Of a stretch of DNA of 50,880 nucleotides, positions 25,082 through 35,165 are shown piece after piece; positions within the stretch are counted from its first letter, which is position 1; the number at the start of each line of letters is the position of its first letter. The notes beneath the pieces are model-generated. The model ran no database searches. It was not told where the DNA came from and saw only the letters and a list, made by a program, of their open reading frames with translations. The translations under genes and the position numbers were made by a program. The DNA is taken from NCBI GenBank assembly GCA_903876665.1, contig CAIRAY010000187.1, forward strand, positions 1-50,880. The letters run 5' to 3'. Source of the DNA: an uncultured Fibrobacterota bacterium (lineage in GTDB: Bacteria > Fibrobacterota > Fibrobacteria > Fibrobacterales > Fibrobacteraceae).

Positions 25082-25100
25082 AAAAGATAACTAGACGAAA

Positions 25101-26924
<1,824 letters not shown>

Positions 26925-27322
26925 AGGGCGCCAAATCTAGAAAATGAGTGGACTTATATCTTTCGGTCTTCTCATTTCCCTAAGAATGTGTTGATTTTGA
27001 TTCCAAGCTGGGGTACGAAAAGGGCAAAAACGGGTGTTTTGGCAAAAAACGCCATGGGGTGGCGAAATGTGTGGTTTGGGGCTATCCGGTTTAGGGGTAT
27101 AAGAAAGGCTGCGTCTATGGTGTTGCAATGGATAGCCACCGCGAGTTGCGCTCCGCATCCTGCTCCGCGCCCTTCGGGCCGGTTCTGCGAACCAGCGCAG
27201 TCGCCACATCCCTGTGGCTTGGTGTGAACGCACCGCAGTCCTCCGAGTACGGAGGTCTGCTATGAGTTCTCGTCGGATATGGGGGTATAAGAAAGGCTGC
27301 GTCTATGACGCAGCCTTTCTTA
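26925..27322. other. Long intergenic region, right half highly structured
   Basis: No gene is supported in these 398 bases. The left part (26925-27093) is plain AT-rich upstream sequence of typA. From 27094 the sequence becomes GC-richer and holds a run of short hairpins (27169-27179, 27185-27200, 27203-27218, 27221-27234, 27240-27255) bounded by a 26-bp direct repeat. It ends in a 24-bp perfect inverted repeat that reaches into the tRNA-Arg gene. Confidence 0.6.
27094..27307. repeat. 26-bp direct repeat bracketing a structured segment
   Basis: The 26 bases from GGGGTATAAGAAAGGCTGCG onward at 27094-27119 recur exactly at 27282-27307. The second copy forms the left arm of the tRNA terminator hairpin, whose right arm includes the tRNA acceptor strand. 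The segment between the copies contains five short hairpins. It may be a duplicated tRNA-end or terminator fragment left by insertion of a small element. Confidence 0.65.
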
Positions 27323-27330
27323 TACCCCCA
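27280..27330 (-). terminator. Terminator hairpin of tRNA-Arg (24-bp perfect inverted repeat)
   Basis: The arms 27280-27303 and 27307-27330 are perfect reverse complements with a 3-base loop. The inner GGCTGCGTC/GACGCAGCC stem followed by TTTCTT is a classical terminator in both directions. The outer part overlaps the acceptor 3' strand of the tRNA. Confidence 0.75.
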
Positions 27331-27395
27331 CCGCGACTCGAACGCAGATTTCACCCTTAGGAGGGGCGTGCTCTATCCCGTTGAGCTATGGGGGC
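27323..27395 (-). tRNA. tRNA-Arg (anticodon CCT)
   Basis: A 73-nt cloverleaf reads on the minus strand. The acceptor GCCCCCA pairs with TGGGGGT (first pair G-U), followed by discriminator A. The D stem GCTC/GAGC, anticodon stem CGCCC/GGGTG with loop CTCCTAA (anticodon CCT, codon AGG), and T arm CTGCG-TTCGAGT-CGCGG are all present. CCA is not encoded. It lies 17 nt after a small protein gene on the same strand and may be co-transcribed. Confidence 0.93.
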
Positions 27396-27412
27396 CTTAG
27401 CCAAAAATGAGT

Positions 27413-27667
27413 TTAGGCTTTCTTTTCCGTGCTTTTTGCGAAGACTTTGGCAGCCTGCTGAACTTTTGGGTCGTTCATGGCTTCGCGAATTTTCCGCTTT
27501 TGCTGATCTTCCAGGTGCTTACGGAGTTTGCCGAGCATGTCGCTTCCAAGCTGGTCCGCCAGGGATTCCTTGAAGGGGCCCGCAGCAGTTACAGTGCCTG
27601 GGGTTGGCCTTGAGTTGAAGGACTTGGCCCGGTCATTATTTCTTGGCTTCTTGGGTTCATTGGTCAT
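27413..27667 (-). CDS. Small charged protein, unknown
   Basis: This 84-residue protein has no signal peptide. The N-terminal half is basic and disordered (NEPKKPRNNDRAKSFNSRPTPG). The C-terminal half is a single predicted amphipathic helix region (LADQLGSDMLGKLRKHLEDQQ...QQAAKVFAKSTEKKA). The start chosen is MTNEPKK at 27667, with GAGGT about eight bases ahead; an upstream ATG at 27721 lacks one. It follows gmk in the same direction and precedes tRNA-Arg. I recognise no family, and nucleic-acid binding is only a guess from its charge. Confidence 0.65.
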   Translation of the reverse strand: MTNEPKKPRNNDRAKSFNSRPTPGTVTAAGPFKESLADQLGSDMLGKLRKHLEDQQKRKIREAMNDPKVQQAAKVFAKSTEKKA

Positions 27668-27758
27668 CGGGCTACCTCGCAATTTATGTAATGTGACCCG
27701 CAATTTAAAATAAAGTCCCAAATTTTCAAGCGCAAGAGTTATATAACTTCATCCGGAA

Positions 27759-28325
27759 TTAGAAGTGCCGTCGGAAAATGTCCCGCAAAAGTTCCGCTGC
27801 TTGGGCCAGGTCATCATTTACGATCGTATGCTCGTATTTTCCCTGGGATTGGGCAAATTCCATTTCTTTGCGGGAATTTTCCAGTCTCAGGCGGATGACT
27901 TCGTCGCTATCCGTACCTCGGTCCCGAAGCCTTCGCTCCAAAACCTCAAGCGAGGGCGGGAGAACTAAAATTCCGATGGCATCGGAGTAGATTTTATCGA
28001 AATTCACCTTACCAAAAACATCAAGGTCAAAAAACATGCTGTTCCCCTGGGCGAGGGTATCCTCGATAAACTTTCGGGGGGTGCCATAAAAATTGCCATG
28101 GACTTCGTTCCATTCTGCGAGCTGGCCTGCTGCAATCATGGCCTTGAACTCTTCAGGAGTTTTGAAATAGTAATGAACTCCGTTTACTTCGCCCGTGCGG
28201 GGTTTCCGGGTGGTGCAGGAAATGGAGTACCGTAGCTGCGGGAATTCAGGAAGAACAAGGTCCTTCAGGGTCGTCTTTCCTGCTCCGGAGGCTGCAGACA
28301 TTACAAACAGGTGTCCTTTTGTCAT
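27759..28325 (-). CDS. gmk: Guanylate kinase
   Basis: This 188-residue enzyme phosphorylates GMP to GDP with ATP. The P-loop SAASGAGKTTL is at residues 10-20. The GMP-binding region has SISCTTRKPRTGEVNGVHYYF, with the conserved Ser/Arg/Tyr ligands, and is followed by EWNEVHGNFYGTP and FDLDVFGKVNF. A lid segment RLRDRGTDSDEVIRLRL is also present. The start lies 3 bp after the stop of a small membrane-protein gene, so it ends a cell-envelope operon of two glycosyltransferases. Confidence 0.95.
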   Translation of the reverse strand: MTKGHLFVMSAASGAGKTTLKDLVLPEFPQLRYSISCTTRKPRTGEVNGVHYYFKTPEEFKAMIAAGQLAEWNEVHGNFYGTPRKFIEDTLAQGNSMFFDLDVFGKVNFDKIYSDAIGILVLPPSLEVLERRLRDRGTDSDEVIRLRLENSRKEMEFAQSQGKYEHTIVNDDLAQAAELLRDIFRRHF

Positions 28326-28328
28326 GGT

Positions 28329-28619
28329 TCATCCCTTGGTGTTTTTTCCACCTTGGGTTCGCACCAAGGGAATTGCGAGAAGAGCTTCCTGTCGGCGGTT
28401 GTGTTCCATCAGATTGCTCATTCGAAGTTTGTTCTGTTTGAGCATGGCCACATATTGCGTGTTGCGCAACTCGGATTCCATGCGAAAAGCCTGCTCCAAA
28501 TGACTGAGCAAGTTGGACATCGTCCCAATGCTGTGCAACATAATGGCCACAAACACAAAGGTCGCAATCATAAATCCACCCGAAAACAGAATGGATAATT
28601 TCAAATCGGCCGCAAGCAT
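28329..28619 (-). CDS. Small single-pass membrane protein with coiled coil
   Basis: This 96-residue protein has one membrane helix (about 14-34, FSGGFMIATFVFVAIMLHSIG), then a long charged helix (SHLEQAFRMESELRNTQYVAML...LRMSNLMEHNRRQEALL) that could form a coiled coil. The ATG overlaps the TGA of the glycosyltransferase gene by one base (TGATG), so the two are translationally coupled. No family is recognised. It may be a small partner of the glycosyltransferase in the membrane. Confidence 0.7.
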   Translation of the reverse strand: MLAADLKLSILFSGGFMIATFVFVAIMLHSIGTMSNLLSHLEQAFRMESELRNTQYVAMLKQNKLRMSNLMEHNRRQEALLAIPLVRTQGGKNTKG

Positions 28620-29548
28620 CACTTAGAATTCTCCTTGGAGGGTTTATCTAGAATATACAACGGGCGTTGCTTGACCTCGTCATAAATCCGGCCAATATAT
28701 TCTCCTAGAATTCCCACGCTGAGGAGCTGCACACCACCGAGAAAGACGATGACAAGCATGAGAGAGGCCCAACCCTGGGAGGTTGTTGCAGGATGGATGA
28801 TGCGCTCGGCGATACTCCAAAGACCCAGCAATGCACTGATCCCCGTGGTGATCAATCCCAGAATGAAGGAGAGCTTGAGCGGTGCCGAACTGAAGGAGGT
28901 AATCCCATCCGTAGCGAGGCGCATCATTTTTTTCAAAGGGTATTTGGAAACCCCAGCGGTCCGCTCGGCCCGGTCATACAAAAGGCCGGTTCTTTTGAAT
29001 CCAACCCAGCACACCAGTCCCCGCAGGAATCTGGAGCGCTCCGGTAAGTTATTGATGTGGTCAACGACTCTGCGGTCCATCAGACGATAGTCGCCCGTAT
29101 CCACCGGAATTTCGATGTTGGTGAGCGAGTTTAGAATGCGGTAGAACCAGCTGGCAGTAAGCTTCTTGAAAAAGCTTTCGCCCTTTCTGGTCCGGCGTTG
29201 TGCATAAACGACCTGGTAACCGTCTCGCCACTTTATCAGCATCTCGTGAATCAGCTCAGGAGGATCCTGAAGATCTCCATCAATGATCACAACAGCATCC
29301 CCTTTGGCGTGCGCCATGCCCGCACTAAATGCCGCTTGGTGACCAAAATTTCGGGAAAAATTAATCAGGGTGTGGCCTGGGGCCTTCGCGAGGAGTCCTT
29401 CCAGAATTTCCAGGGTACGGTCTTTGGATCCGTCATTGACAAAGACTAGCTCATGCTCCACATTCGCCAAAACAGATTCGAGGGTCCGGAAGGTCCGCTC
29501 GGCAAGCTCTTCCTCGTTGTACATGGGAATGATGACGCTTAGTAGCAT
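28619..29548 (-). CDS. Membrane glycosyltransferase family 2 (GtrB/DPMS-like)
   Basis: This 309-residue protein has a GT2 catalytic domain (SVIIPMYNEEE, FVNDGSKDRTLEIL, NFGHQAAFSAGMAHAKGD, IDGDLQDPPE with the metal-binding Asp motif, and DTGDYRLMDRRVV). Two C-terminal membrane helices follow (about 235-290), then IGRIYDEVKQRPLYI. This is the polyprenyl-phosphate hexose transferase group (GtrB, ArnC, DPMS). It charges undecaprenyl phosphate with a sugar at the cytoplasmic face. It follows the GT-C protein gene by 21 bp. The two form a likely donor-synthase and acceptor-transferase pair. Confidence 0.92.
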   Translation of the reverse strand: MLLSVIIPMYNEEELAERTFRTLESVLANVEHELVFVNDGSKDRTLEILEGLLAKAPGHTLINFSRNFGHQAAFSAGMAHAKGDAVVIIDGDLQDPPELIHEMLIKWRDGYQVVYAQRRTRKGESFFKKLTASWFYRILNSLTNIEIPVDTGDYRLMDRRVVDHINNLPERSRFLRGLVCWVGFKRTGLLYDRAERTAGVSKYPLKKMMRLATDGITSFSSAPLKLSFILGLITTGISALLGLWSIAERIIHPATTSQGWASLMLVIVFLGGVQLLSVGILGEYIGRIYDEVKQRPLYILDKPSKENSK

Positions 29549-29569
29549 TTAGGTACTGCCTCGGTTTGC

Positions 29570-32104
29570 TTATGGATAAAGGGTAGGATGCAGCCAATCG
29601 GCATGATCATAAAAATTATTACCCAGGGAGTCCACTTCAAGCGCTAGATTTTGAATGCCTTGAATGGATATATCGACAGGGGAAATCTGTTTTGCAGTAA
29701 GGGTGGGACTGGACCAAAGTAATTTGCCATCGCCCAATATGCGGAAAACCATGCCGTCTCCGCCGAGTTCTTCATCATCCTGCCCCACCAGTGCGGTGAA
29801 TCGTTGGTATTTGCCACCGAGCGGGAATTCGATCCGGGAAAACGCATGGGTGCCGAAGCCTTCAGAAAATCGCCGACCTCCTACTTGCAAGGGGTTGCTG
29901 TTCACCGTCTGATTGATCTGCATGGTGCCCCAGCTTTGCGAGGCTTGAGTCGGTTTTTGCCGGATCAATTGAACGGCGCGACCTTGGGAGAAGAATGCAG
30001 TTTGTTGGGAAGAGACTAATTCTGTACCGTTGGCATCCACAATAGCTAAGCGGATGGAATTGTAGCCCGCAACAATGTTGGGCTTGCGCAAGGTGTCCAT
30101 AATCGCAAGGGCCTGGTATGGCTGGTTCCTCCATAGGCTATCATTGAGCCATAGCTGGTAAGTCCAGGGCTTGGGCGAGAGCTCGCTGAGCCGGTAGCTG
30201 ACCAAAACCTGGTTTTCTTTCTCCAAATAATTAAAAATCCCGAGAGCAGAAATCGATGCCAAGTCATAGTCCTTGGTGCCCTTCAATTTGCTGATTTCAA
30301 GCTCGAAATTATTGGTAATCATGGTGGTGAATACAGGTTCCACCTCGAAGTTTCGTTCGAAATCATCGCAGGTCGATGCGATGCGGCGCTCCACGGCTTT
30401 CTTGTGCCATGTTTGCCGGTCCCAGCAATCCAAGCCCCGGACATAATAGACTTCGCCTTGGTATTTCTGGATGAGGGAGTCGAGCTCGCCACCGCCTAGT
30501 CCACGGACGCGGTCATAATGCCAAGATGAATAGCCGTAGGCAATGAAATGCCAAGGCCGGGCGTAGATGAAAATGCGCGGCTTTTCGGGCTGAGAGCGAA
30601 CCCACTTGAGGATCTCGTATTCTTCCGAGGTCAAATGATTCCGATTGTACATGATGTTCGCTTTAAAGCTATCCGCATGCCGGAAGGTGATCCCCATCAA
30701 AACAATTGCGACTCCAATTCCCACCCATAGGGTTGTCTTTCCCTTCGCTTCTTGGCGGATACCCATCCACTTTTCGATCCAAAGAGTCCATATTCTTTCC
30801 AGAAAAAATGCGGATAGGAATGCCAAGGTCGGGAAGAATACCAGGGAATAACGCTGATTGATTTCAATGGTAAAATCACCAGAAACATTTTCCAGAATCA
30901 TGTAAGTTTGGATGTGATAAAGAGCCAAGAACCCAACCCACATGCGGGCTTCCTTGTTCTGGAATGCAAGAACAAGAAGGGTGACCAATCCAAATAATCC
31001 AAGCCAAGTGGACGATGTCAGGAAGGGGTTGACCAGCAAGCCACTCGGGTCCAGAGCCGTCTTTGCCATCACATCCCAATTGGTGCTCACATTTTTCCAG
31101 AAGTTTCCATGAGCAGAAAATTCACCACCCTGAAAATCGTAGCCTTGATAATAGCTGATGGTGAGAAGAATGGGGATGGAGAATAAGGCCAGGGTGCTGA
31201 TGAAGGCAGGGAAGCGTAGATCCTTTTTGGAGAGCAATTTGGGCACAGAAAATAAAATAAAGGCACCCAAACAGAATGCGGTTTCCTGGCGAGTTTGTGC
31301 GAAAAAGGCGAGTGTTAGGGCCAGGATGACCCAATGCCTCACCGTGTCGCGCTCAAAGGCCCACTTCATCCAAAGCAGAGCGAGTGCAGAAAGCGTGATG
31401 TAAAGAGGCTCCACCGACATGGCGCGAAATTGGAACATGACCGTGGGCTGCACCAGCAGAATGACCGTGGCGAGAAGCGAGAGCAAATGGTTTTTTGTCC
31501 AGGCGAATAATGCAAAAAAGAAAAGAATCCCGGTAACGAAGTACAGCAGAAGATGCATGGGGAAAAGCCATTGCAAGTTGTTCCCCAAAAGAGGAATCCC
31601 CACCATGATCAGGTAGGCGAAGCCACGGGCTTTGAAATTATTGGCGTTCTTGGTGCAGTCAAGCCCGTCCGCTGAAAAGGTACCCTCGTCGCAAGCACCG
31701 GAAACCTGTTGGGAATAAAGGTTCTGGGCGGTGGACAGAAAAATGGATTCATCGCTTTGAACCCGGTGGCGCCCTTCAACCCAGGTCCCGGTGGCCCATG
31801 TGGCGATTGCGACTAGAATAAAAAGGGCAATAAGCCAGTTTTTGCCAGGGAGGATCGATTTGATGAATTGGACAAAGTCTTTGGCCAAATCCAGCATCAA
31901 AATGATCAAAAGCAGGAGCTGGGCCGAAAAAATCCAGAAAGGAAGGTTGAGGTCCAGACGGCCGAGAACAGCCTTCATATCGGGTCCAGCGATCCCAGCG
32001 TTGCCTGCGACCGCGATCGCGATCGGGATCAGCATGCTAAAAAGGATCGCCACGATGGCGGGGCCGTGCTTGAGGTTCGCGAACCAAAATTTGAGTTTTT
32101 CCAT
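29570..32104 (-). CDS. GT-C (ArnT/PMT-like) membrane glycosyltransferase with C-terminal NPCBM domain
   Basis: This 844-residue protein has about 12 membrane helices in the first 470 residues. An Asp-Glu pair follows the first long helix block (HRVQSDESIFLSTAQ), as in GT39/GT83 enzymes that use lipid-linked sugars. A soluble periplasmic part follows, and the last 140 residues are a recognisable NPCBM domain: FGTHAFSRIEFPLGGKY, FTALVGQDDE, MVFRILGDGKLLW, LALEVDSLGNNFYDHADW. The ATG at 32104 is chosen over an in-frame TTG at 32110. It is the first gene of the operon. The carbohydrate-binding tail suggests an enzyme that grips a glycan acceptor outside the membrane. Acceptor and sugar are unknown. 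Confidence 0.88.
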   Translation of the reverse strand: MEKLKFWFANLKHGPAIVAILFSMLIPIAIAVAGNAGIAGPDMKAVLGRLDLNLPFWIFSAQLLLLIILMLDLAKDFVQFIKSILPGKNWLIALFILVAIATWATGTWVEGRHRVQSDESIFLSTAQNLYSQQVSGACDEGTFSADGLDCTKNANNFKARGFAYLIMVGIPLLGNNLQWLFPMHLLLYFVTGILFFFALFAWTKNHLLSLLATVILLVQPTVMFQFRAMSVEPLYITLSALALLWMKWAFERDTVRHWVILALTLAFFAQTRQETAFCLGAFILFSVPKLLSKKDLRFPAFISTLALFSIPILLTISYYQGYDFQGGEFSAHGNFWKNVSTNWDVMAKTALDPSGLLVNPFLTSSTWLGLFGLVTLLVLAFQNKEARMWVGFLALYHIQTYMILENVSGDFTIEINQRYSLVFFPTLAFLSAFFLERIWTLWIEKWMGIRQEAKGKTTLWVGIGVAIVLMGITFRHADSFKANIMYNRNHLTSEEYEILKWVRSQPEKPRIFIYARPWHFIAYGYSSWHYDRVRGLGGGELDSLIQKYQGEVYYVRGLDCWDRQTWHKKAVERRIASTCDDFERNFEVEPVFTTMITNNFELEISKLKGTKDYDLASISALGIFNYLEKENQVLVSYRLSELSPKPWTYQLWLNDSLWRNQPYQALAIMDTLRKPNIVAGYNSIRLAIVDANGTELVSSQQTAFFSQGRAVQLIRQKPTQASQSWGTMQINQTVNSNPLQVGGRRFSEGFGTHAFSRIEFPLGGKYQRFTALVGQDDEELGGDGMVFRILGDGKLLWSSPTLTAKQISPVDISIQGIQNLALEVDSLGNNFYDHADWLHPTLYP

Positions 32105-32207
32105 TGGCAAAATATAGCCTAAAACCCAAATTCACCGCTATTCGTGGCATGGAGTTTGCAAATCCCCTTGTTCTAATTAAATTTGCCCTCTCTAAAACGA
32201 GGTACAG

Positions 32208-34286
32208 GTGCAAGACTCAACGATCCGAAAAGCCGCTGACAATATTCGAATTCTTTCTGCGGCCATGGTCCAGAAGGCCAAATCCGGCCATCCAGGCGGT
32301 GCCATGGGTGCCGCTGATTTCATGGCCGTGCTTTTTGGGGAGTTCCTGCAATGGGATCCTACCGACCCAGCTTGGGTTGCTCGCGACCGTTTTTACATGG
32401 ACCCAGGCCACATGTCGGCCCTATTGTATTCGCTTTCACACTTGACCGGGCGCCTGGAAGCATCTGACCTTGCCCAATTTCGGCAATTGGACAGCCATAC
32501 CCCAGGCCACCCCGAACGGGAGCTTGCTCACGGAATCGAAAACACCTCGGGCCCCCTTGGACTCGGCCATGCCATCGCGCTAGGCTCCTCCATCGGCGAG
32601 CGTTTTTTGACCGAGCGGTTCGGTGGGATTGTTTCCCATAAGACCTACATCCTGATTTCCGATGGTGGCGTCCAGGAAGAAATCGCCTATGGCGTCGGGC
32701 GAATTGCAGGGCATCTCGAGCTCTCCAATATCATCATGTTTTACGACTCGAACGAGGTTCAGCTTTCCAGCCGTTGTCAGGACGTCATGTCCCACAGCGT
32801 GCGCGGGCAATACGAATCCTGGGGATGGAAGGTCCTCGAGATCGATCCCTATGTCCCGGAACAGTGCCGCCAAGCCTTGCTGTCCGCTCAGGCGGAATCC
32901 ACCAAACCCACGTTGATTATTGGTCGGACGGTCATCGGCAAAGGCGTGCGCAAAGCCGATGGCGCGCTTTGGGAAGGCCAGGTTGAAGTTCACGGCCAGC
33001 CTCTTGACGGTGCTGGAGCATCCACAGCGGCAACCATACAGGGCTTGGGTGGCGATCCGCTGAATCCATTCGTGGTTTTCCCTGAAGTAAAGGCTGCTTT
33101 TGACGCCCGGATTTTGGAGCTTAAGACAATTGCCACGGCATGGAAGTCCAAAAAATCCGTTTGGGACAAGGCTAACCCCGAAAAGGCGACCACCCTTGCA
33201 ACCTGGTTCGCAGGCAAGGCTCCGCAAATTGATTTGTCCACCGTGGTGCAGAAGGAAGGAGTCGCGACACGCGTAAGCTCCGGAACGATTCTCGCGCATC
33301 TGGCTCAAAATGTGGGCAACATCATCTGCTCTTCTGCCGACCTGTCCAATTCCGACAACACCATCTCCTTCTTGGAAAAAACCGGGATTTTCCGCCCGGG
33401 TGATTTCAAGGGTGCATTCCTCCAGCCCGGTGTGGCCGAACTCACCATGGCTTCCATCGCCAACGGCATTGCCCTCCATGGTGGCTTGATTCCTATTTGT
33501 GCGACCTTCTTTGTATTCTCCGACTACATGAAGCCCGCGATCCGCATCGCAGCGTTGATGGGACTTCCCGTCAAATACGTATTCACCCATGACTCCTTCC
33601 GCGTGGGCGAAGATGGACCAACCCATCAGCCCATCGAACACGAAGCCCAATTGCGCCTGCTTGAAAAGTTGACCCGCAAGGATGGCACACCGGAAATGTT
33701 GGTGTTGCGCCCTGCGGACGCTGCCGAAACCACTGTCGCATGGCAAATGGCTCTCGACAACATGTCCTCGCCTACCGCCCTGATTTTGACCCGCCAGAAT
33801 GTGGCCACGCTTCCGGTCATGTCCGCACAGGGACGATTGGCCGAGGCGTTTCAAGCTCGTAAAGGTGGATACATTGTATCCGACACATCCAAAAATGGCG
33901 CGCCGGATTTGACTTTGGTCGGGAACGGTTCCGATGTCATGCTTTGTCACGGAGCCGCCGAAATTCTGCGGGCTCAGGGCAAAACTGTCCGGGTGGTTTC
34001 CATGATTTCCCCAAGGCTATTCCTGATTCAGGATCAAACCTGGCGCGATTCCGTTCTCCCTCCGTTCCGTCCAGTCCTGGCCATTTCCAGTGGCCTGCCC
34101 TGTGTTTTTGACCGGGTGATCGGCCCCATGGGTCGTTCTATTGGACTCGAGCGTTTTGGAGCTTCTGCTCCCTTTACGGTACTGGAAGAATTGTTCGGGT
34201 TTACCCCGAAGGCTGTGGCTCAAAAGGCCGAAGCGTATTTGGTTGACTTCCGGACGGCGTGCGAAGCTATCCAGAAGAACTTCTAA
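32208..34286 (+). CDS. tkt: Transketolase
   Basis: This 692-residue enzyme of the pentose-phosphate pathway transfers two-carbon units with thiamine diphosphate and Mg. Motifs visible: KSGHPGGAMGAADF, GPGHMSALLY-like DPGHMSALLYS, HTPGHPE, the TPP motif YILISDGGVQEEIAYGVGR...DSNEVQ, and in the Pyr domain FRPGDFKGAFLQPGVAELTM, then THDSFRVGEDGPTHQPIEHEAQLR. The GTG at 32208 gives the normal N terminus. The TPP metal motif reads DGGVQEE rather than DGCQMEG, a wording seen in some deep-branching transketolases. It overlaps the convergent GNAT gene by 4 bp. Confidence 0.95.
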   Translation: MQDSTIRKAADNIRILSAAMVQKAKSGHPGGAMGAADFMAVLFGEFLQWDPTDPAWVARDRFYMDPGHMSALLYSLSHLTGRLEASDLAQFRQLDSHTPGHPERELAHGIENTSGPLGLGHAIALGSSIGERFLTERFGGIVSHKTYILISDGGVQEEIAYGVGRIAGHLELSNIIMFYDSNEVQLSSRCQDVMSHSVRGQYESWGWKVLEIDPYVPEQCRQALLSAQAESTKPTLIIGRTVIGKGVRKADGALWEGQVEVHGQPLDGAGASTAATIQGLGGDPLNPFVVFPEVKAAFDARILELKTIATAWKSKKSVWDKANPEKATTLATWFAGKAPQIDLSTVVQKEGVATRVSSGTILAHLAQNVGNIICSSADLSNSDNTISFLEKTGIFRPGDFKGAFLQPGVAELTMASIANGIALHGGLIPICATFFVFSDYMKPAIRIAALMGLPVKYVFTHDSFRVGEDGPTHQPIEHEAQLRLLEKLTRKDGTPEMLVLRPADAAETTVAWQMALDNMSSPTALILTRQNVATLPVMSAQGRLAEAFQARKGGYIVSDTSKNGAPDLTLVGNGSDVMLCHGAAEILRAQGKTVRVVSMISPRLFLIQDQTWRDSVLPPFRPVLAISSGLPCVFDRVIGPMGRSIGLERFGASAPFTVLEELFGFTPKAVAQKAEAYLVDFRTACEAIQKNF

Positions 34287-34777
34287 ATGCTCATGGAATC
34301 CTGGATGTGAGCGCGCATGTCGCTCTCCTCCATGTAAAAGCTGATTTTGGAAGCCCGGTCGATTGCCCCCATGCCCACAAAGAAGTGGCGTAAATTCAGG
34401 CGGTCCCGGTCGCATTCCCATGCCAAGTTCGAAGCTCCATCCAGTGCCATTTTTTCTACTTGGCGAAAAAGCAATTTGGCAAGCCCACGCTTGCGCCAAA
34501 AGGGGCGAATGAACAAATCTTCCAAATAGAGGGTTCGTTTTCCCTTCCAGCTGGAATACATGGGAAACCAAAGGGCGAACCCCACGGGGGCTCCGAGGTC
34601 CCAAGCCAAAACAGCCTCAAAAGCAGGGTGAGATCCAAACCCGTCCGCAAGCAATTTTTCGGGAGTCGTGGTGACTTCCAGTCGGGCGTTCCCTTCTTCT
34701 GCGGACTCAATAATGAGACTGTGAAGAAAGGCGACGTCTGCGGGGGTTACACTTCGAAATTCAATCATAAAGGGCAT
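34283..34777 (-). CDS. GNAT-family N-acetyltransferase
   Basis: This protein of about 164 residues has a GNAT core: MIEFRSVTPADVAFLHSLI at the N terminus, a central GFALWFPMYSSWKGKRTLYLEDLFIRPFWRKRGLAKLLF that carries the R/Q-x-x-G-x-G/A acetyl-CoA loop (here RKRGLAK), and NLAWECDRDRLNLRHFFVGMGA. The wording matches the diamine/thialysine acetyltransferase (SSAT-like) subgroup. The start is the ATG at 34777, or the ATG at 34768 three codons later; neither has a ribosome site. It converges on tkt with a 4-bp overlap. Substrate not certain. Confidence 0.88.
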   Translation of the reverse strand: MPFMIEFRSVTPADVAFLHSLIIESAEEGNARLEVTTTPEKLLADGFGSHPAFEAVLAWDLGAPVGFALWFPMYSSWKGKRTLYLEDLFIRPFWRKRGLAKLLFRQVEKMALDGASNLAWECDRDRLNLRHFFVGMGAIDRASKISFYMEESDMRAHIQDSMSI

Positions 34778-34873
34778 TATATGAAAAATGAGGCGAAATC
34801 GCCAACTAAAACCCCGGTTTGGAGAAATTTTAGCCTTACCCAAAGGAATCCGCAGAAAAATTTGGGATAATGG

Positions 34874-34900
34874 TTAAGTTAACAGGAATCTTGCCGATAA
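34874..34900 (+). promoter_or_regulatory. Sigma-28 (FliA)-type promoter of the flagellin locus
   Basis: TTAAGTTA at 34874-34881, an 11-base spacer, then GCCGATAA at 34893-34900. The -10 and spacer are exactly the FliA consensus and the -35 matches in six of eight bases. It lies 40 bases upstream of the small gene that precedes flagellin, and can drive that gene, fliC and fliS. Confidence 0.85.
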
Positions 34901-34940
34901 AAAGAATGGGAAGATTACAAATTAATAACTGGAGAGTTCT

Positions 34941-35141
34941 ATGAAGATTCAAAGCAATTCAACGCCCGTACAAACGCCTCCGCGCACGACCAAGGCAGCC
35001 TCGGGCACCGGCAAGCCCAAAGCAGAAGCCGCACCCCGGCAAGATGCGACTGCGATGGCCAAGGAAGCCGCAGCGCGCACGGCCAAGGATCCTGTTGCAC
35101 AGCAAATGAAAAAAGTGCAATCAGTGAATGTAACGGGCTAA
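34941..35141 (+). CDS. Small disordered protein preceding flagellin
   Basis: This 66-residue protein is very rich in Ala, Lys, Thr, Pro and Gln (for example TTKAASGTGKPKAEAAPRQD), with a likely helix near MAKEAAARTAKDPVAQQMKK. It has no signal peptide. GGAG lies nine bases before the ATG, and the sigma-28 promoter is just upstream, so it is expressed with the filament genes. It shares composition and promoter type with the 99-residue protein at 12896, but clear sequence similarity is limited to the MxI start. Function unknown; a chaperone-like or secreted flagellar accessory is possible. Confidence 0.7.
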   Translation: MKIQSNSTPVQTPPRTTKAASGTGKPKAEAAPRQDATAMAKEAAARTAKDPVAQQMKKVQSVNVTG

Positions 35142-35165
35142 AAACTCCCAGTTAAAAAATGTTTG

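Noticed and set aside
26937..27354. Two small minus-strand frames in the tRNA-Arg upstream region
   Set aside because: They run through hairpins and the tRNA gene itself, have no ribosome site and no protein-like composition.
32580..33950. Very long open frame (about 456 codons) on the minus strand opposite transketolase
   Set aside because: The plus-strand frame is a complete, well-conserved transketolase; the opposite frame has no family features and is a codon-bias shadow.
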